DNA from: Rosellinia necatrix
Taxonomy: Eukaryota > Ascomycota > Sordariomycetes > Xylariales > Xylariaceae
Direction of reading: 5' to 3'
Length of the DNA: 64,000 nt
NCBI GenBank assembly: GCA_021209875.1
Contig: JAGYVD010000010.1
Span: 2,790,001 to 2,854,000 of the forward strand
Shown here: positions 21,946 to 32,803 of the stretch, in pieces
How the letters are laid out: the number at the start of each line of letters is the position of its first letter
Numbering within the stretch: the stretch's first letter is position 1
Notes under the pieces: model-generated
Told to the model about the DNA's origin: nothing
What the model saw: the letters and a program-made list of their open reading frames with translations, nothing else
The model's database searches: none
Program-made: the position numbers and the translations under genes

Positions 21946-23853
21946 CTATGCCTTCTTTAGAAGAAATCCGTTGTTCTGGAGGGTTTGGAAAACTCCGGTT
22001 GGATCATATCGAGAGGCGATGTCTCTCAGCCGCTTGAGATTCTTCGGGCCGAAGCTAGCAAGGACATTCTGATTGTATCCAGAGTCGTTCATGATCTTTG
22101 TCTCGAGATAAAGTCCACGAGCCTTGGTTATAGCTTCGACCTTCTCGGTAAGTTTAGTAATCGCGGCCCTGGCAGCTTCATCATTTACACTGTCCGCCCA
22201 CTCAAGAGAATAAGCCATATCTAAATTAACAATTAGCAAGAGCCTTTGTTCATCATTGTAGCAATGGTTACTTACGATTCTGTAGGCCTTCTTTCAAGCC
22301 AACTGGGTTTCCTCCCGTGGAAGCGGAGTGTTGTACTGCTGCGCTTGTAAATGGCTGGATCACGATGCCTGTAGCTGCACCGAATTTCCGAGCCTCGGAA
22401 TCGAAAATGAGATACTCGGCAAATATGTCTTTCAGGGTTGTCGCATCGAACCTGTGAGAAGTTGACGCTATCATTCTCCTGCATGATATCGTTAGCAACC
22501 TGAGATTTTTTTGGGTTCATTCCACGGAGTATCGAGTCACACCTTTTGTAGGTCTCGGGGTTAATAGCAGAAATTGCATTGTTCATGTCAACCATGTTTC
22601 CGATTGTGGAATTGATTCCGTGACCCGTTGACGGTATGTCGTAAAACATGCTGTACGTGTTGGGACGTTCCACCGGCTTTGCATAGATAAACTCGACAAA
22701 TCCTCTTTTGGGGCTAAGAGTAAATGAGATGGCGGCATTGGGGTCATTCTCCGCTGCATGAGCATATTCAACGATGGCGTCCAAAAGCTTCAAGTTCTGT
22801 TCGGGCGCATAATAGAGCCCCTCGAACCAGTAGGAGCCATTTTCCGTCGTTTTGACGTCATATTTCGTGACAACCCCTACGAAGTACATTAATTCATACT
22901 ATTGTGGAATTGGTGAACCAAGGTGAAGTCATACCAAAGTTTGTGCCAGTGCCTTTCAGAGCCCACCATAGGTCCGAGTTGGTTTGGGCGTTCGCGTTGA
23001 TGATAGATGAGTTCGCAAGGACGACCTATGGGAAACCGGTCAGATGGTCAATTGAAAACTGGCGATAAACAAAAGCTTACTTCGTAGTTCACTATGTTGT
23101 CCGCAGCAAGGCCATATTTGCTATTGAAGTACGTTAATCCACCTCCGAGGAGATACCCACCGACACCGACGTAGTTGATGCGTCCGCCATGCACGGTTTT
23201 ACCCTTGGCGTTGAGAGCCGTGTCGACCGCCCCGAAGCGAATCCCAGGGGCAAGGGAAGCGACGGAGCCATCTTTACTGAGCGCCACATCGGTCATATGT
23301 GACATGTCAAGGAGGACACCCTCTTCACCAATGCCCGCGAAACCGGGATTGGGGTTATGGCCGCCACTACGAATCGCAAACTTCGTACCCAGATATGTCA
23401 CAATGAGCATAGCTTTGGAGACATCTTGTGCGGACGCTGGTTGGATAATGCACTGGGGCTCGAACCAACATGCACTAGACCTAGAAAGACGAAAAAAGTA
23501 GAAGTGTTAGCCATCCATTGCTCAATTCCGGTTGAGGGGAGGGTAGAGCTTCCTCACCAGTTGACCTCCACCAATTCATCATAGTTGGATGTGGATTGGC
23601 CAACAATTTGCGAACCAAAGACCGCATTAGCAACAAGGCATGTGACAGAGCTCCTCTCCGTCGGGCTGAGGCCAGAAACAGCGTCAAGATCAATGCCGCG
23701 AAGGCCCTTTGAAAGCCGCGACTCTTGAGCCTGGGTCAGGCCAAGCTGGGTAAGGAATTGAGCGCTGTCGGTGATATCGCTGTATGAGGACGCTCTCACA
23801 CGGCCGGACCAAGCTAGCAAGGCCAAGCACGTAGATACGACGTTGCCATGCAT
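21946..23853 (-). CDS. Secreted FAD-linked oxidase (berberine-bridge-enzyme-like)
   Basis: Six minus-strand exons, 23853-23558, 23480-23081, 23025-22935, 22876-22543, 22478-22276 and 22220-21946, join with closed phases to 532 residues. A signal peptide is evident ([21 protein letters not shown]). The FAD-binding PCMH fold shows IRSGGHNPN with His140, the residue that carries FAD covalently in this family, then the [10 protein letters not shown] loop and [16 protein letters not shown]. The C-terminal substrate domain follows and ends with the family's [23 protein letters not shown]. No CxxxC-type second FAD attachment is apparent. Members oxidise alcohols, sugars or ring carbons, using O2, in the secretory pathway. 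In this cluster it could dehydrogenate or oxidatively cyclise a late diterpenoid intermediate. It is divergent from P450 copy B. Confidence 0.88.
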
Positions 23854-24434
23854 GATGATGAGGCTCTAAGGTCACGACACCAGGTTGGAGAACAAAACAG
23901 AAGGCAACCGTTCAGAATTCCGGACCAGTTTTTTTTTTTTGCTCCGGATCGTCGCCCGGGATTTGTTGTGCAACTTCTCTCGACGATTTCCAGTCTTTGC
24001 CATTCTTTAAAAGCTCGGGAGCGTCCACAAGCGGTCAGGGACCGAATCTCGGTCGCTTCCCGAAAACGGGCCTAACCGAATACTATACGCATCGAAGGAT
24101 TCAACTGCATGCCAAGGATCATAGACGAAAAGAGATGCGCCTTAATACACAAACAATATGCTCGGCCTCGTCCCGCTTAAGCGTGAGTATAGACAGGCTC
24201 GGTTTGATTTGTGTTTCGGGGCTTCGCAGCAAGACTTGTCGTGATACGCAGCGGAAGCCACCCATCGGGTAACAGATGGCGCGATGAAGAATAGACGAAG
24301 AGATTGATAAAATATTGGGATGAACCCCTCTTGCCGTAGTTCTAGTCTGATAATCAAGTACGCACGCCCTACTCTTGGTTTATCCCGACTTTGTATGACT
24401 AAATAATTCGAGAACCCGACACAGGCCGAGCACC
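23854..24434. promoter_or_regulatory. Divergent promoter of FAD oxidase and P450 B
   Basis: A 581-bp region between opposed start codons. It carries a T12 run at about 23930-23940, a GGTC/GACC dyad at about 24033-24043 and a TCG-N5-CGA element at 24053-24063. Confidence 0.65.
24053..24063. promoter_or_regulatory. TCG-N5-CGA element (AflR-type consensus)
   Basis: The bases read TCG CTTCC CGA, the same consensus as at 9704, in another divergent cluster promoter and next to a GGTC/GACC dyad. Function is inference. Confidence 0.35.
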
Positions 24435-26427
24435 ATGGCGCTCGTCGGCGAGTTGGATGCACTGAAGCAACGTGCAGTCGAGCTGATCGAGACGGCGCAG
24501 GCTTCAGAGCAGTTTGCGATTGCAGTCGAGTTTGTCGAGACAGCGTCAACTTCACAGCTATTTGCAATTGCCATTGCCCTCTATTTCACATTTTCTTTCT
24601 TCCTACGTAAAAAGAGCCCTACCGTGGCTGGCGCCCCTGTATATGGATATCGGTCCTTTTTCGAGCCAACCCTCTTGCTCCAGATTAGGTTCACCACAAG
24701 TGCCTACAACATTATCGATGGCGCATACAACAAGGTACGCTCTACTTACCCCTGGCTATAGACGCTCTAGAATGCCGTTCTAACAAGGCTGCACTTCCGC
24801 AGTTAAAAAATATCCCCTATGTGCTCCGCCGCTATGACACCGACATTACTATCCTGCCGATCAAGTATCTCGAGGAGATGCGTCTTATCCCGAGAAGCAA
24901 GCTGAACGGGAAAAAGGCTCAAGTCAATGCAAGTTCCCTGGCCCGTGAATACTTCCTAAGGGACGTTATTCTAATACCAACCCCGTTTAGAACCTTGTAC
25001 CAAAATGGACCTGGACCCAAGTCATGATGGACTCGGATCTTCACGTCCATGTTCTAAATACCAAGCTTAACCCCGACTTGCCAAAATACATCGACATCGC
25101 TGGACGCGAGCTGGAATATGCTTGGAATATAGACGTCCCTCGGCCAAATGGTTAGTTCCCTCGCTTCAAGATGAACACGCCTGGGCTTCGAACGCGCGCT
25201 GATTTGCCGAATCTTCAGAATGGACCGAGGTTGATATTCAGGAATCCATGCGCATGCTGGTCGCACGTATGTCGGCGAGAATCTTTATGGGCGAACCGGC
25301 CTGCAGAGAAAAGGAGTGGCTGAAGGTGTCAATCGATTTCACCTACGATATGTTCTTAGCAGCTTTCACCCTCCGAATGTTCCCACCTTGGATGCATCCT
25401 TTCGTGGCTCATTTTGTCCCCGCTAGATGGCGAATTCGGAAACAGATGAGGATCGCCAGGAAGTATGTCGGCGCACATACAAGGAAACACACAGAGGCCC
25501 TCAAGAACGGAGAAAAGGGAGAAGACACTCTGCTAGGATGGATGATTGATCACGGCACTGACAAAGAGAAGGAAATCTCGGAGATGGCAGCACGTCAATG
25601 CGTATTGACGCTCGCTAGCATCCATACGACTTCGATGAGTGTGAGTAACCTGCTGTTTGACCTTTGTGCCTACCCAGAGTGGTATCCTGTGCTGCGCAAA
25701 GAGATCGACGATGTCGTGAAAACATACGGCAAGATTGACGAGAGCGAATTGAACCACAAACAATGGCTCGCGAAATTAGAGATTATGGATAGCTTTATCG
25801 TGGAGGACCAGCGGATTAACCCTCCCATTTTGCGTAAGTAACCCCTGACAAGACATTGACGACCCTCGCGTTAATCCTTCGGCACACACAGTCAACCCTC
25901 AGAGAATTGCCCTCGTGCCCCTTACACTAAAGGACGGAACCAAAATCCCCGTTGGAGCGAGAATTGCATGGGCAGGGCACCACCACGCCAATGACCCAGA
26001 CGTTGTTCCCAACCCGGACAAGTTCGACCCGATGCGAAGCTATAGAAAGCGCTACGCCAATAACGGCGAGTTCAAGTCTAAGTTCACTGCCGGGCAGACG
26101 GATAAGAATAGTCTGTCCTTTGGGTACGGCGGCCAGGCATGCCCTGGTCGGTACTTCGCGGTGGCAGAGATCAAGCTAGTGTTGATGCGGTTGCTGCTAG
26201 AGTTTGATTTCAAATTGCGGGAGGGCCAGAAGCGACCAAAGCTCATGCAGTACGTGTACCAATACCATTCACTCACCGATCTCGACCAATTCCCCCCCTC
26301 CCAGATCGGATCTTCCCGTTCTTCGTGGTTCAGGCAATTTCTAACTCTTCATTGCTATAGTGCCGACGAGAACGTGTTCATGGACCCTCATGCCAAACTC
26401 ATGATGAGAACTCGGAAGGATATATAG
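24435..26427 (+). CDS. Cytochrome P450, ent-kaurene-oxidase-like (CYP503/CYP68-type), copy B
   Basis: Six exons, 24435-24734, 24803-24928, 24991-25150, 25219-25833, 25892-26249 and 26361-26427, give 541 residues, the same length as copy A. The anchor is FAIAIALYFTFSFFL followed by a basic stop-transfer and a GYRSFFEPTLLL block typical of gibberellin-cluster P450s. The I-helix is LASIHTTSM, ExxR is EDQR, and the haem loop is FGYGGQACPG with Cys484; Gln sits at the usual Arg/His position. The second intron (24929-24990) uses a GC donor (AAT followed by GCAAGT) if aligned with copy A residue by residue; a GT donor six bases earlier would shorten the loop and fit less well. It should act in the ER on the same diterpene backbone as copy A or on its product. 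Confidence 0.88.
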
Positions 26428-26995
26428 TATTGCGGTCTGGTCATATCTAGCCTAAATGAACTGTCTCGTACAAAATATTCTGTAAATAATTGAGATCACT
26501 TGGGCCAATAATTTCAACATATTATAAGCTAGTGCCCACGCTACTAAAAACAGGGTTAGGACAAATTTGTCCAAGCGAGACGGTAAAATGACCGAAAAAG
26601 CAAATGGCCGTCATATGCTTGAAAAGGTGATAATGCTTTCTCTATGTCATCAAATGTAGAGAATCGTCTGCAGATCTGCAGACTAGTAGGAATGTGATCA
26701 TTGGCGTCCGATATATTGATTCATGTACGTAGCCTTCATACCCAATAGGGAAAAGAGGAAGTCGTGAAAATATACGAACCTCACCCGCGGCGAGACAAGA
26801 AACAGACTACCGATGCATATAGGGAAGAGACGAGACACCGAACGACCCTCAATATCACCCATTTCAAGGCTTCTTGTCTAGTGAAGCTGCCAAACACGTG
26901 GCATAGCCCAAAACATATTACTGCTTCGAATAAAGCAATTGCGTCTATGATATCACCCTCCCTCAGCGTTCATGAGGGGTTCCAGCCGACCTTCT
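26428..26995. other. intergenic between convergent genes
   Basis: A 3'-to-3' spacer between P450 B and the exporter. No gene is seen. Confidence 0.6.
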
Positions 26996-28585
26996 TCAGA
27001 GGTTCCCAACGTCAAATTTCAATCGTAACCTTTCCCCATACCTGAGTAGCACCAAGGTGATAGGTAGTAGAGCCAAGGCTAAGAACCCTAACAAGCTATT
27101 CCCCCACCCATACCCTAGTTTGCCATAGAGACTTTGACCAGCGAGTGGTAACAAAGCACCGACAACGCTACGAACAAGGGCATTAGCGGCGAGCGCGCTG
27201 GCAGCATAGAGTTTGAAGGCGTCCACGGAGTATATGGTGATGCAGAAGAAAACTGAGAGGATTCCGAATCCAACAAAGCCAGTTCCAATAATCGGCACGA
27301 TCCAATGAATACGGTATTCCACTGTCCACCCGTATAGAAAAAGTCCAACAGGGATGAAAAGGGCCGTATAGGCAAGAGGGATCAAGCGAGCCTCGGGTTT
27401 GGGGGAACCTCCAGGCTCTTTGTTAGCAGATTTAACGTTAGGCATGATGAAGCGGTCGGACAGAGGCCCAATAAGTAAGCCGAAGACAGACCCAACCCCC
27501 AGGCCCAAGAAGCTGAGCCCAGAAACACTGGTGCTGAAGTTGTATCGGCTCTCGAAGACATATGTGAATGTGCTAAGCATAAGGTACTGATACCCATATG
27601 CGAGACCGGCATACAGGGCAAGAAAAAGCACTATGGGTGACTTCATGAGCATTTTCGTTGGTCGAAGAATAGAATGAAGAAAATGTTGTGCTGTAGACCT
27701 ATCCCCGGATGGGGCAAGCTTCGATCTCAAGGCCTGGTTGCCGGTTTGCTTCCTTAGACGAGCAGCTTTCTTCTCTAGGATGATAACAGGATAAGTCTCC
27801 TGTACGATGAAGAAAGAGATCACCGTCAAGAAGCCGGCGGCAATTGCGAGTGCCCAGAAGTCCCATCGCCAACCCTTGGCTTCGGCCAAGAAACCACCAG
27901 CAACGGGCCCTATTACGGGGCCCAGGAGGGGCGCGAGAGAGTAGATGGAAAGCGCCACGCCGCGATGTTTTTGCGGGACAACATCCCCAATCTAAAGCAA
28001 ACTAGTCAACAACGGTGAAAAATGACGGAGGTGAGGGTCGAGACATACCGTGCCTCCGCCATTGGCGATAGGGGCCGCTCCGCTGATTCCTTGAAGAAGA
28101 CGGAAAGCAATGAGCATGCCCATATTCGTGCTCACGGCACAGGCAACGGTAAAGACAACGAATCCAATGTTACAGACTTGGTAGACCCATACTCGTCCGT
28201 ACAGCTCGGAGAGTGGAGCGAGGAACAGAGGTCCGAAAGCGAATCCCAGTACAAAGATAGAAACGACGAAGCCGGCCAGCAACTCATTGTCACTGCCGAA
28301 CTCTTCCATTAGCCGGGGGACGCCCGGGGCGAAAATGACGGATCCCAGTGACGTTAGGAGTGTCAGAATACTGACGATGCCCACATTCGCCACCTTCTTC
28401 CAGGTAGGCCAGTTCATAGGGTTAGCAGGATCCTGGTCACCCTCCCAGAAGACAATGTTAGGGTCCTCGTTGGCCACACCCCTGGCAGGCTTGTCTTCGC
28501 GGACAGGCTGCGCTGTGTCGCTCTCGCCAGCAAATGAAGCAACATCTTGCCGTCCGTGGGACGAGCGGCCCGAATGTACAGACAT
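26996..28585 (-). CDS. MFS exporter (DHA1 drug:H+ antiporter type)
   Basis: Two minus-strand exons, 28585-28049 and 27991-26996, join across a 57-nt intron (ANGGGT to IGDVVP) to give 510 residues. After a polar N-terminal tail and the fungal DHA1 signature (DPANPMNWPTWKK) come about twelve hydrophobic segments. Motif A-like LSELYGRVWVY lies after the second segment, and the antiporter motif C-like LLGPVIGPVAGG lies in the fifth. A longer open frame upstream to 28954 is available but lacks family resemblance; the ATG at 28585 gives the normal start. Proteins of this type export toxic or signalling small molecules across the plasma membrane. Lying at the end of the enzyme block, it is the likely exporter of the diterpenoid or a self-protection pump. 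Confidence 0.9.
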
Positions 28586-31318
28586 AGGTAAAATCAGCCT
28601 TGAAAAATGTGATTTTACATAATAGTAATAAACAACAGTGAGGAGAATGAAGAAAAAAACAGAGAAAGAGACGGCCGCCAACAAGATAGCCAATGTGTGG
28701 CATACAACGGGATAGTTGAATACCGACTTGATTTCCCAATGAAGTATAATCATCCAGCCGGACATTTTATCAAGAATCTGCCCATGCTGCCTAGGGGTTG
28801 GTGAGAGCCTACCACTAGTCTTGATCGAGGGCAAGTGCTTAGTTTGCGAGCCAATGATCAGATCATTCAGTGCATAGTCATGTTTACGGAACAGTACGTG
28901 AGCCACTTCGGCTGCGGAATCCGAAATATTTGCCTTCCATAGATATACATGCATTGACTTCCCAACCTACTTACGTATTTACGTATAAACTATCTTTATG
29001 AAAGGGGTTTGAAGCACGTAACACCCGATTCGGGTAGTGGCTCGCCCGGATACTCAAGCCAGGATCGCCTACATATGCGGACATGATGAGTCCTTGCTAT
29101 AAGAGGCAGGTAGCTGGCTATCTTTATCAAGATTATCCACGTACCAGCACACGAGGTAGCAATTCACAAGTTAGTAAAACCAGGCGTTCGTGAGAGCCAA
29201 CCAGCTGCGTTCAACGCGACGTTGCCAACGAGTTCCTGCTAGTCAACACATATTCACTGGTATAGCGCCATTTGTGCCACTTGTGGAAACAAGAACATTG
29301 GCTGTGACCCAACGCCAACAAAGCATCAGGAATACATTAGGAATACATCAGGAACAAGACCCTACTAAGTGAATTGGTAGGATTACAGGCGTGATATAAC
29401 TAGCTGCTCTTCATTGATATTCATCTATAGTTAAGCCTATTTTTAAATTAATGTATAAGTAACTTACGCACGACAGTGGGCCTTGCTGTCGCTATGACCT
29501 ACTCTCACTTACACCTGAACCTCGAAGAGGGCATTTTATACTCGATATACTAGCCTCTATCGCTTTAGACCGCCCTATCACTTACGTATTCATGAGAAGC
29601 ACCGCATATCCCACGCCACTAACCACAATCGAAGCTCCCCATACATTGGTAAAGGCCTCCAAGCGCAGCGCTGCAGAATTCATCGAATTTGCTCAACCGC
29701 AATCTCCTTTGCCCGGTCTTACTCGGCCCGTGTCTCAAAGTCAAGTATGCAAGCGTCGTGTGTCTCTTAATTATAGGCCTAATACTGCATAGGCAGAGAG
29801 GTAAGAGGTAGGTAGTGGTAGTAAGACGGCCGAGGTCCAACGGCGTGGCTTTCGTTGATAAGCGAAGATGCAAGATATCAAATCCATCCCACACCAGTGC
29901 TGCAAGGGAGAGATGCATGGAGTACCTATGTAGGTAGTATGGCCAAGCCGCATTAATCATGGCCTAGTCAGCTCCCTTGGATTAGTATGATTGAGTCGCA
30001 CGAATTATGGCCTAGTCAGCAACACCCTGAAAAGTCGCTCCTCCCTTACATCCAAGCATAGGGCAGGTCTACCCTGGGTTCGGTGCCGTCATACGCACAT
30101 TGGGCCCCATCTGGGCAGTGAACACTGGCATGTCTCGGCTAACCTAACCTCTCGTTCTGCCTGTCGATGTCACTAGCCAAAAAGCTTATCTCAGGCGTCG
30201 AGATGGCGCGCCCCCACCCTCCCAATCCACTTACACTAGGTCGCCAAAGTATCTACCTACTTACTTGAAGTACCCGCCCAGGTACTCACGGATGTGAGGC
30301 ACTTGAAGACGTGCAGATGGTGACAGGTTTCGTGTAGAGCCAACTTAGACTTGTGGGGCGGTATAAACGATCCAATCGCATTGATCTCGTTACTCACCTT
30401 CGTACTTGCTGTAGAAGTAAGTACTTGCTTGGCACCTGGTAAACGGCAACCAGGCAAGTCACAAGAACTGCTAGCTTGAGTGTTGACTTCCTGAGATCAG
30501 GGCGCAGCTGCTCTATGTACATAAAGTACCTAGTCACGTAGTCACTTCCACCCTCCAGTATCTTAGTAGTGAGAGTAGGTATTTAGGACGCTAAGCCTTG
30601 TCCCCGGCTACATGATCCACATGGGTGCGAACCGCCTGTTAGTTTGCGCGCACCTATGCACATTAGGTACCTACTAGTAGGTGTAGATTTATCTTCGTAG
30701 ATGTATCCACCAAGTAAGAAAGTAGGTAACGTACCTACCTACCTAACCTACCTACCTACTTACCTACCTACCTGCTTGCCTATCTACCTAAGTAAGTACC
30801 TACACAAGTCACTTACCGTACTCACATTAAGTACATGCCTACCTACCTAAGTACCTACTTACTTACTTGCTTGCTTAGCCCGATCGTGGAGGTGAGTAGG
30901 CCTACGCTAGCATGGCTCATCTGTATGAGAGAGAGCTCTCTGGCATAGGCACTGGCTGGACTAGGTAACCACAACCCCCCCCTCCTCCTCCCCCCTGCCT
31001 CCCATGTTGCGACAGGGTCACACCATGAACTGAATGAGGAACTGCTTAATCCCTTACCTCGCTATCAATTACTTCCGATTACCTACTTATGCGGGCCGTA
31101 AGCCTCAGATATCACGCAATGGCCTATCCCGTCGTATCCCATCTCGTCTTGCGCCTCTTCCAAGCTCCGGATGTCCAGGTATCACGACTCCAAAAGGGGT
31201 ACAAATCCTACCTCATGTTGCGTTTCTAATCTTATTATACCACTCCCGGAATCCTCGTGCCACAGGTAGCCTCCCGGCCGTCAACCATCCAACGCCCTCT
31301 CTTCTCTCCGTCTTCGGG
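28586..31318. other. intergenic, repeat-rich, no gene seen
   Basis: A 2.7-kb gap between the exporter and the regulator. It is dominated by TACC/TAGG simple sequence, densest at 30661-30876, and contains the promoters of both genes. Confidence 0.6.
30661..30876. repeat. TACC/TTAC microsatellite-like region
   Basis: Imperfect runs of ACCTACCTACC with interspersed AAGTAAGTACC and CTTGCTTGC units extend over about 215 bp. Shorter pieces of the same type recur at about 43000-43100, 43560 and 62730-62810. Confidence 0.85.
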
Positions 31319-32803
31319 ATGTTTCAGGTACTGCGACAGGCGAATCAGCGAGATGGAACCTATGTTTTAGAGTCCACCAGCCCTCCTTTCGAGAAGAGGG
31401 ATCAAGCCCAGTTCGTGAGGCTAGCGTGCCTTCGATGTCGAGAGAAGAAGGTATGTCAGCCGCCACGGGAGACGACATGACGCCGCTGACCTCAACCGCT
31501 CGCGTGCCAGGTGAGATGTACGGGGGACAAGGACGGCTGTCAACGATGCCGTGATAAAGGGGCTCACTGCTCCTACGCAGACTCCTCATCTTCGTCGGCT
31601 TCCTCGTTGTCTTCGTCGGCTGTCTCTTCGGCCGTCGAGAGAGCTTCCGTCCCGCGGTCAGCCGCCGTCATGTTGACTCCCCCGGCCACGGAGCCGCCAT
31701 CCACCATCACCGCCACCACTACCACTACCACTACCACCACCAACACCAACGCCAACACCAACACTAACACCAATACCAATACCAACGCCACCAGCAGTAG
31801 ATCGTCGAGTAACACGCCAGCTACTTCCTTACCAGAGAGCCATTCAACCAGTGGCTCAAGCGTGTTTGACGACAACACAACAAATTACGATTTCACCCAT
31901 GTCGAATCCGACTTCATACATGACTCATCGGGCTCCATGTTGCACGACCCCTTTAATCCTTCGGGGGGCACGTCTATGAGCAATATGCATCCTCCTTTTT
32001 CGTCCTTTAATGATTTCCTTCACGAACCCCTTTTCAATTTCCCCAGCACAGAAGGCACCGAGGCTGTCCCACGCAAGGCGCTGCTGCCACCGCACCGGAC
32101 CAGCAACGAACAGGCCACCGAATCCGACCCAGACCTTACTAATTGCTACTCGTCCCATGACCTTCTCCAAGCCTTTGAGGCCGTCGAAGTCTGTCTCGTC
32201 TGGACACCGCGGGCCCCCACTACTACCAATGCGAGCCCCTTACTGCTCGGGATTGACGAGATGTTGACGTGCCAAAAAGAGGTGCTAGAGAGTTGCCGAG
32301 CGCGGATTCAGTGCAAGAACTGCCGGCTCCGCTCTCATGACGCCGTCATACTAATGAACATCTGCGAGAAGCTACTTAGTAGCATACTAAGGGTGAAGGC
32401 CGTGGTGGACAGCCAACGGAGTCATGACCTGGGGCGGCCACCCAGCTGTCCACGAGTGCCGTCTTTCCTCAACTCGACCACCAGTCCGTATTATTTAGTA
32501 GAGCAGGTAATGTTTCAGAAACAGGACAATAGGCATCCTCAGCGAGGGGACGTGGGTAGAAACCGCATCAACAGCCTCGACACACAAGCCTTGGACTTGG
32601 GATTGGGCGAGTGGCGGGTCGACGATGAAGACAAGTTACATGTATTAGCGAGCTTGTTGAGCATTCGCATGGTGAAACTAAAGCACGTGGTGCAAGAGCT
32701 AGAGGAAGCCGTCATGTCCAATCGCTGGCTAGTTCATGCCACGATGGTCAGAGACCTTTCAGGATACATATCAAAATGCCAAGCCGGGATCTTGGATTCA
32801 TAG
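31319..32803 (+). CDS. Zn(II)2Cys6 transcription factor (AflR-like), likely cluster regulator
   Basis: Exons 31319-31450 and 31511-32803 join across a 60-nt intron inside the zinc cluster and give 474 residues. The binuclear cluster is complete: Cys37, 40, 47, 54, 57 and 64 in a CX2CX6CX6CX2CX6C pattern, with the basic REKKVR between. A Ser/Ala run and Thr/Asn repeats (TTTTTT.. and NTNTNTNTN) form a linker. The C-terminal part has the fungal regulator pattern LLQAFEAVEVCL and RARIQCKNCRLRSHDAVILMNICEKLL seen in AflR-type proteins. An in-frame upstream ATG at 31034 would add 95 residues of unlikely sequence. It acts in the nucleus. It lies 2.7 kb from the exporter at the edge of the block, the usual position of a pathway-specific regulator; two promoters in the cluster have the AflR-type TCG-N5-CGA motif. 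Confidence 0.85.
31712..31795. repeat. ACC/AAC repeat in the regulator gene
   Basis: Tandem ACC then AACACC-type units encode Thr runs and Asn-Thr repeats in the linker of the Zn2Cys6 protein. Confidence 0.9.

Noticed and set aside
23457..23467. T-loop-like GGTTCGAGCCC on the minus strand, possible tRNA
   Set aside because: It lies in an exon of the FAD oxidase and no acceptor stem or anticodon arm surrounds it.
24961..25060. Frameshift in P450 copy B
   Set aside because: A phase-0 intron with GC donor (or a GT donor nearby) explains the frame change without a mutation.
28586..28954. N-terminal extension of the exporter with an extra hydrophobic segment
   Set aside because: The family start at 28585 is followed directly by the normal tail and DHA1 signature; the upstream part lacks resemblance.
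30661..30876. CRISPR-like or telomere-like repeat
   Set aside because: The units are four bases, irregular, without spacers, and not the fungal telomere TTAGGG.
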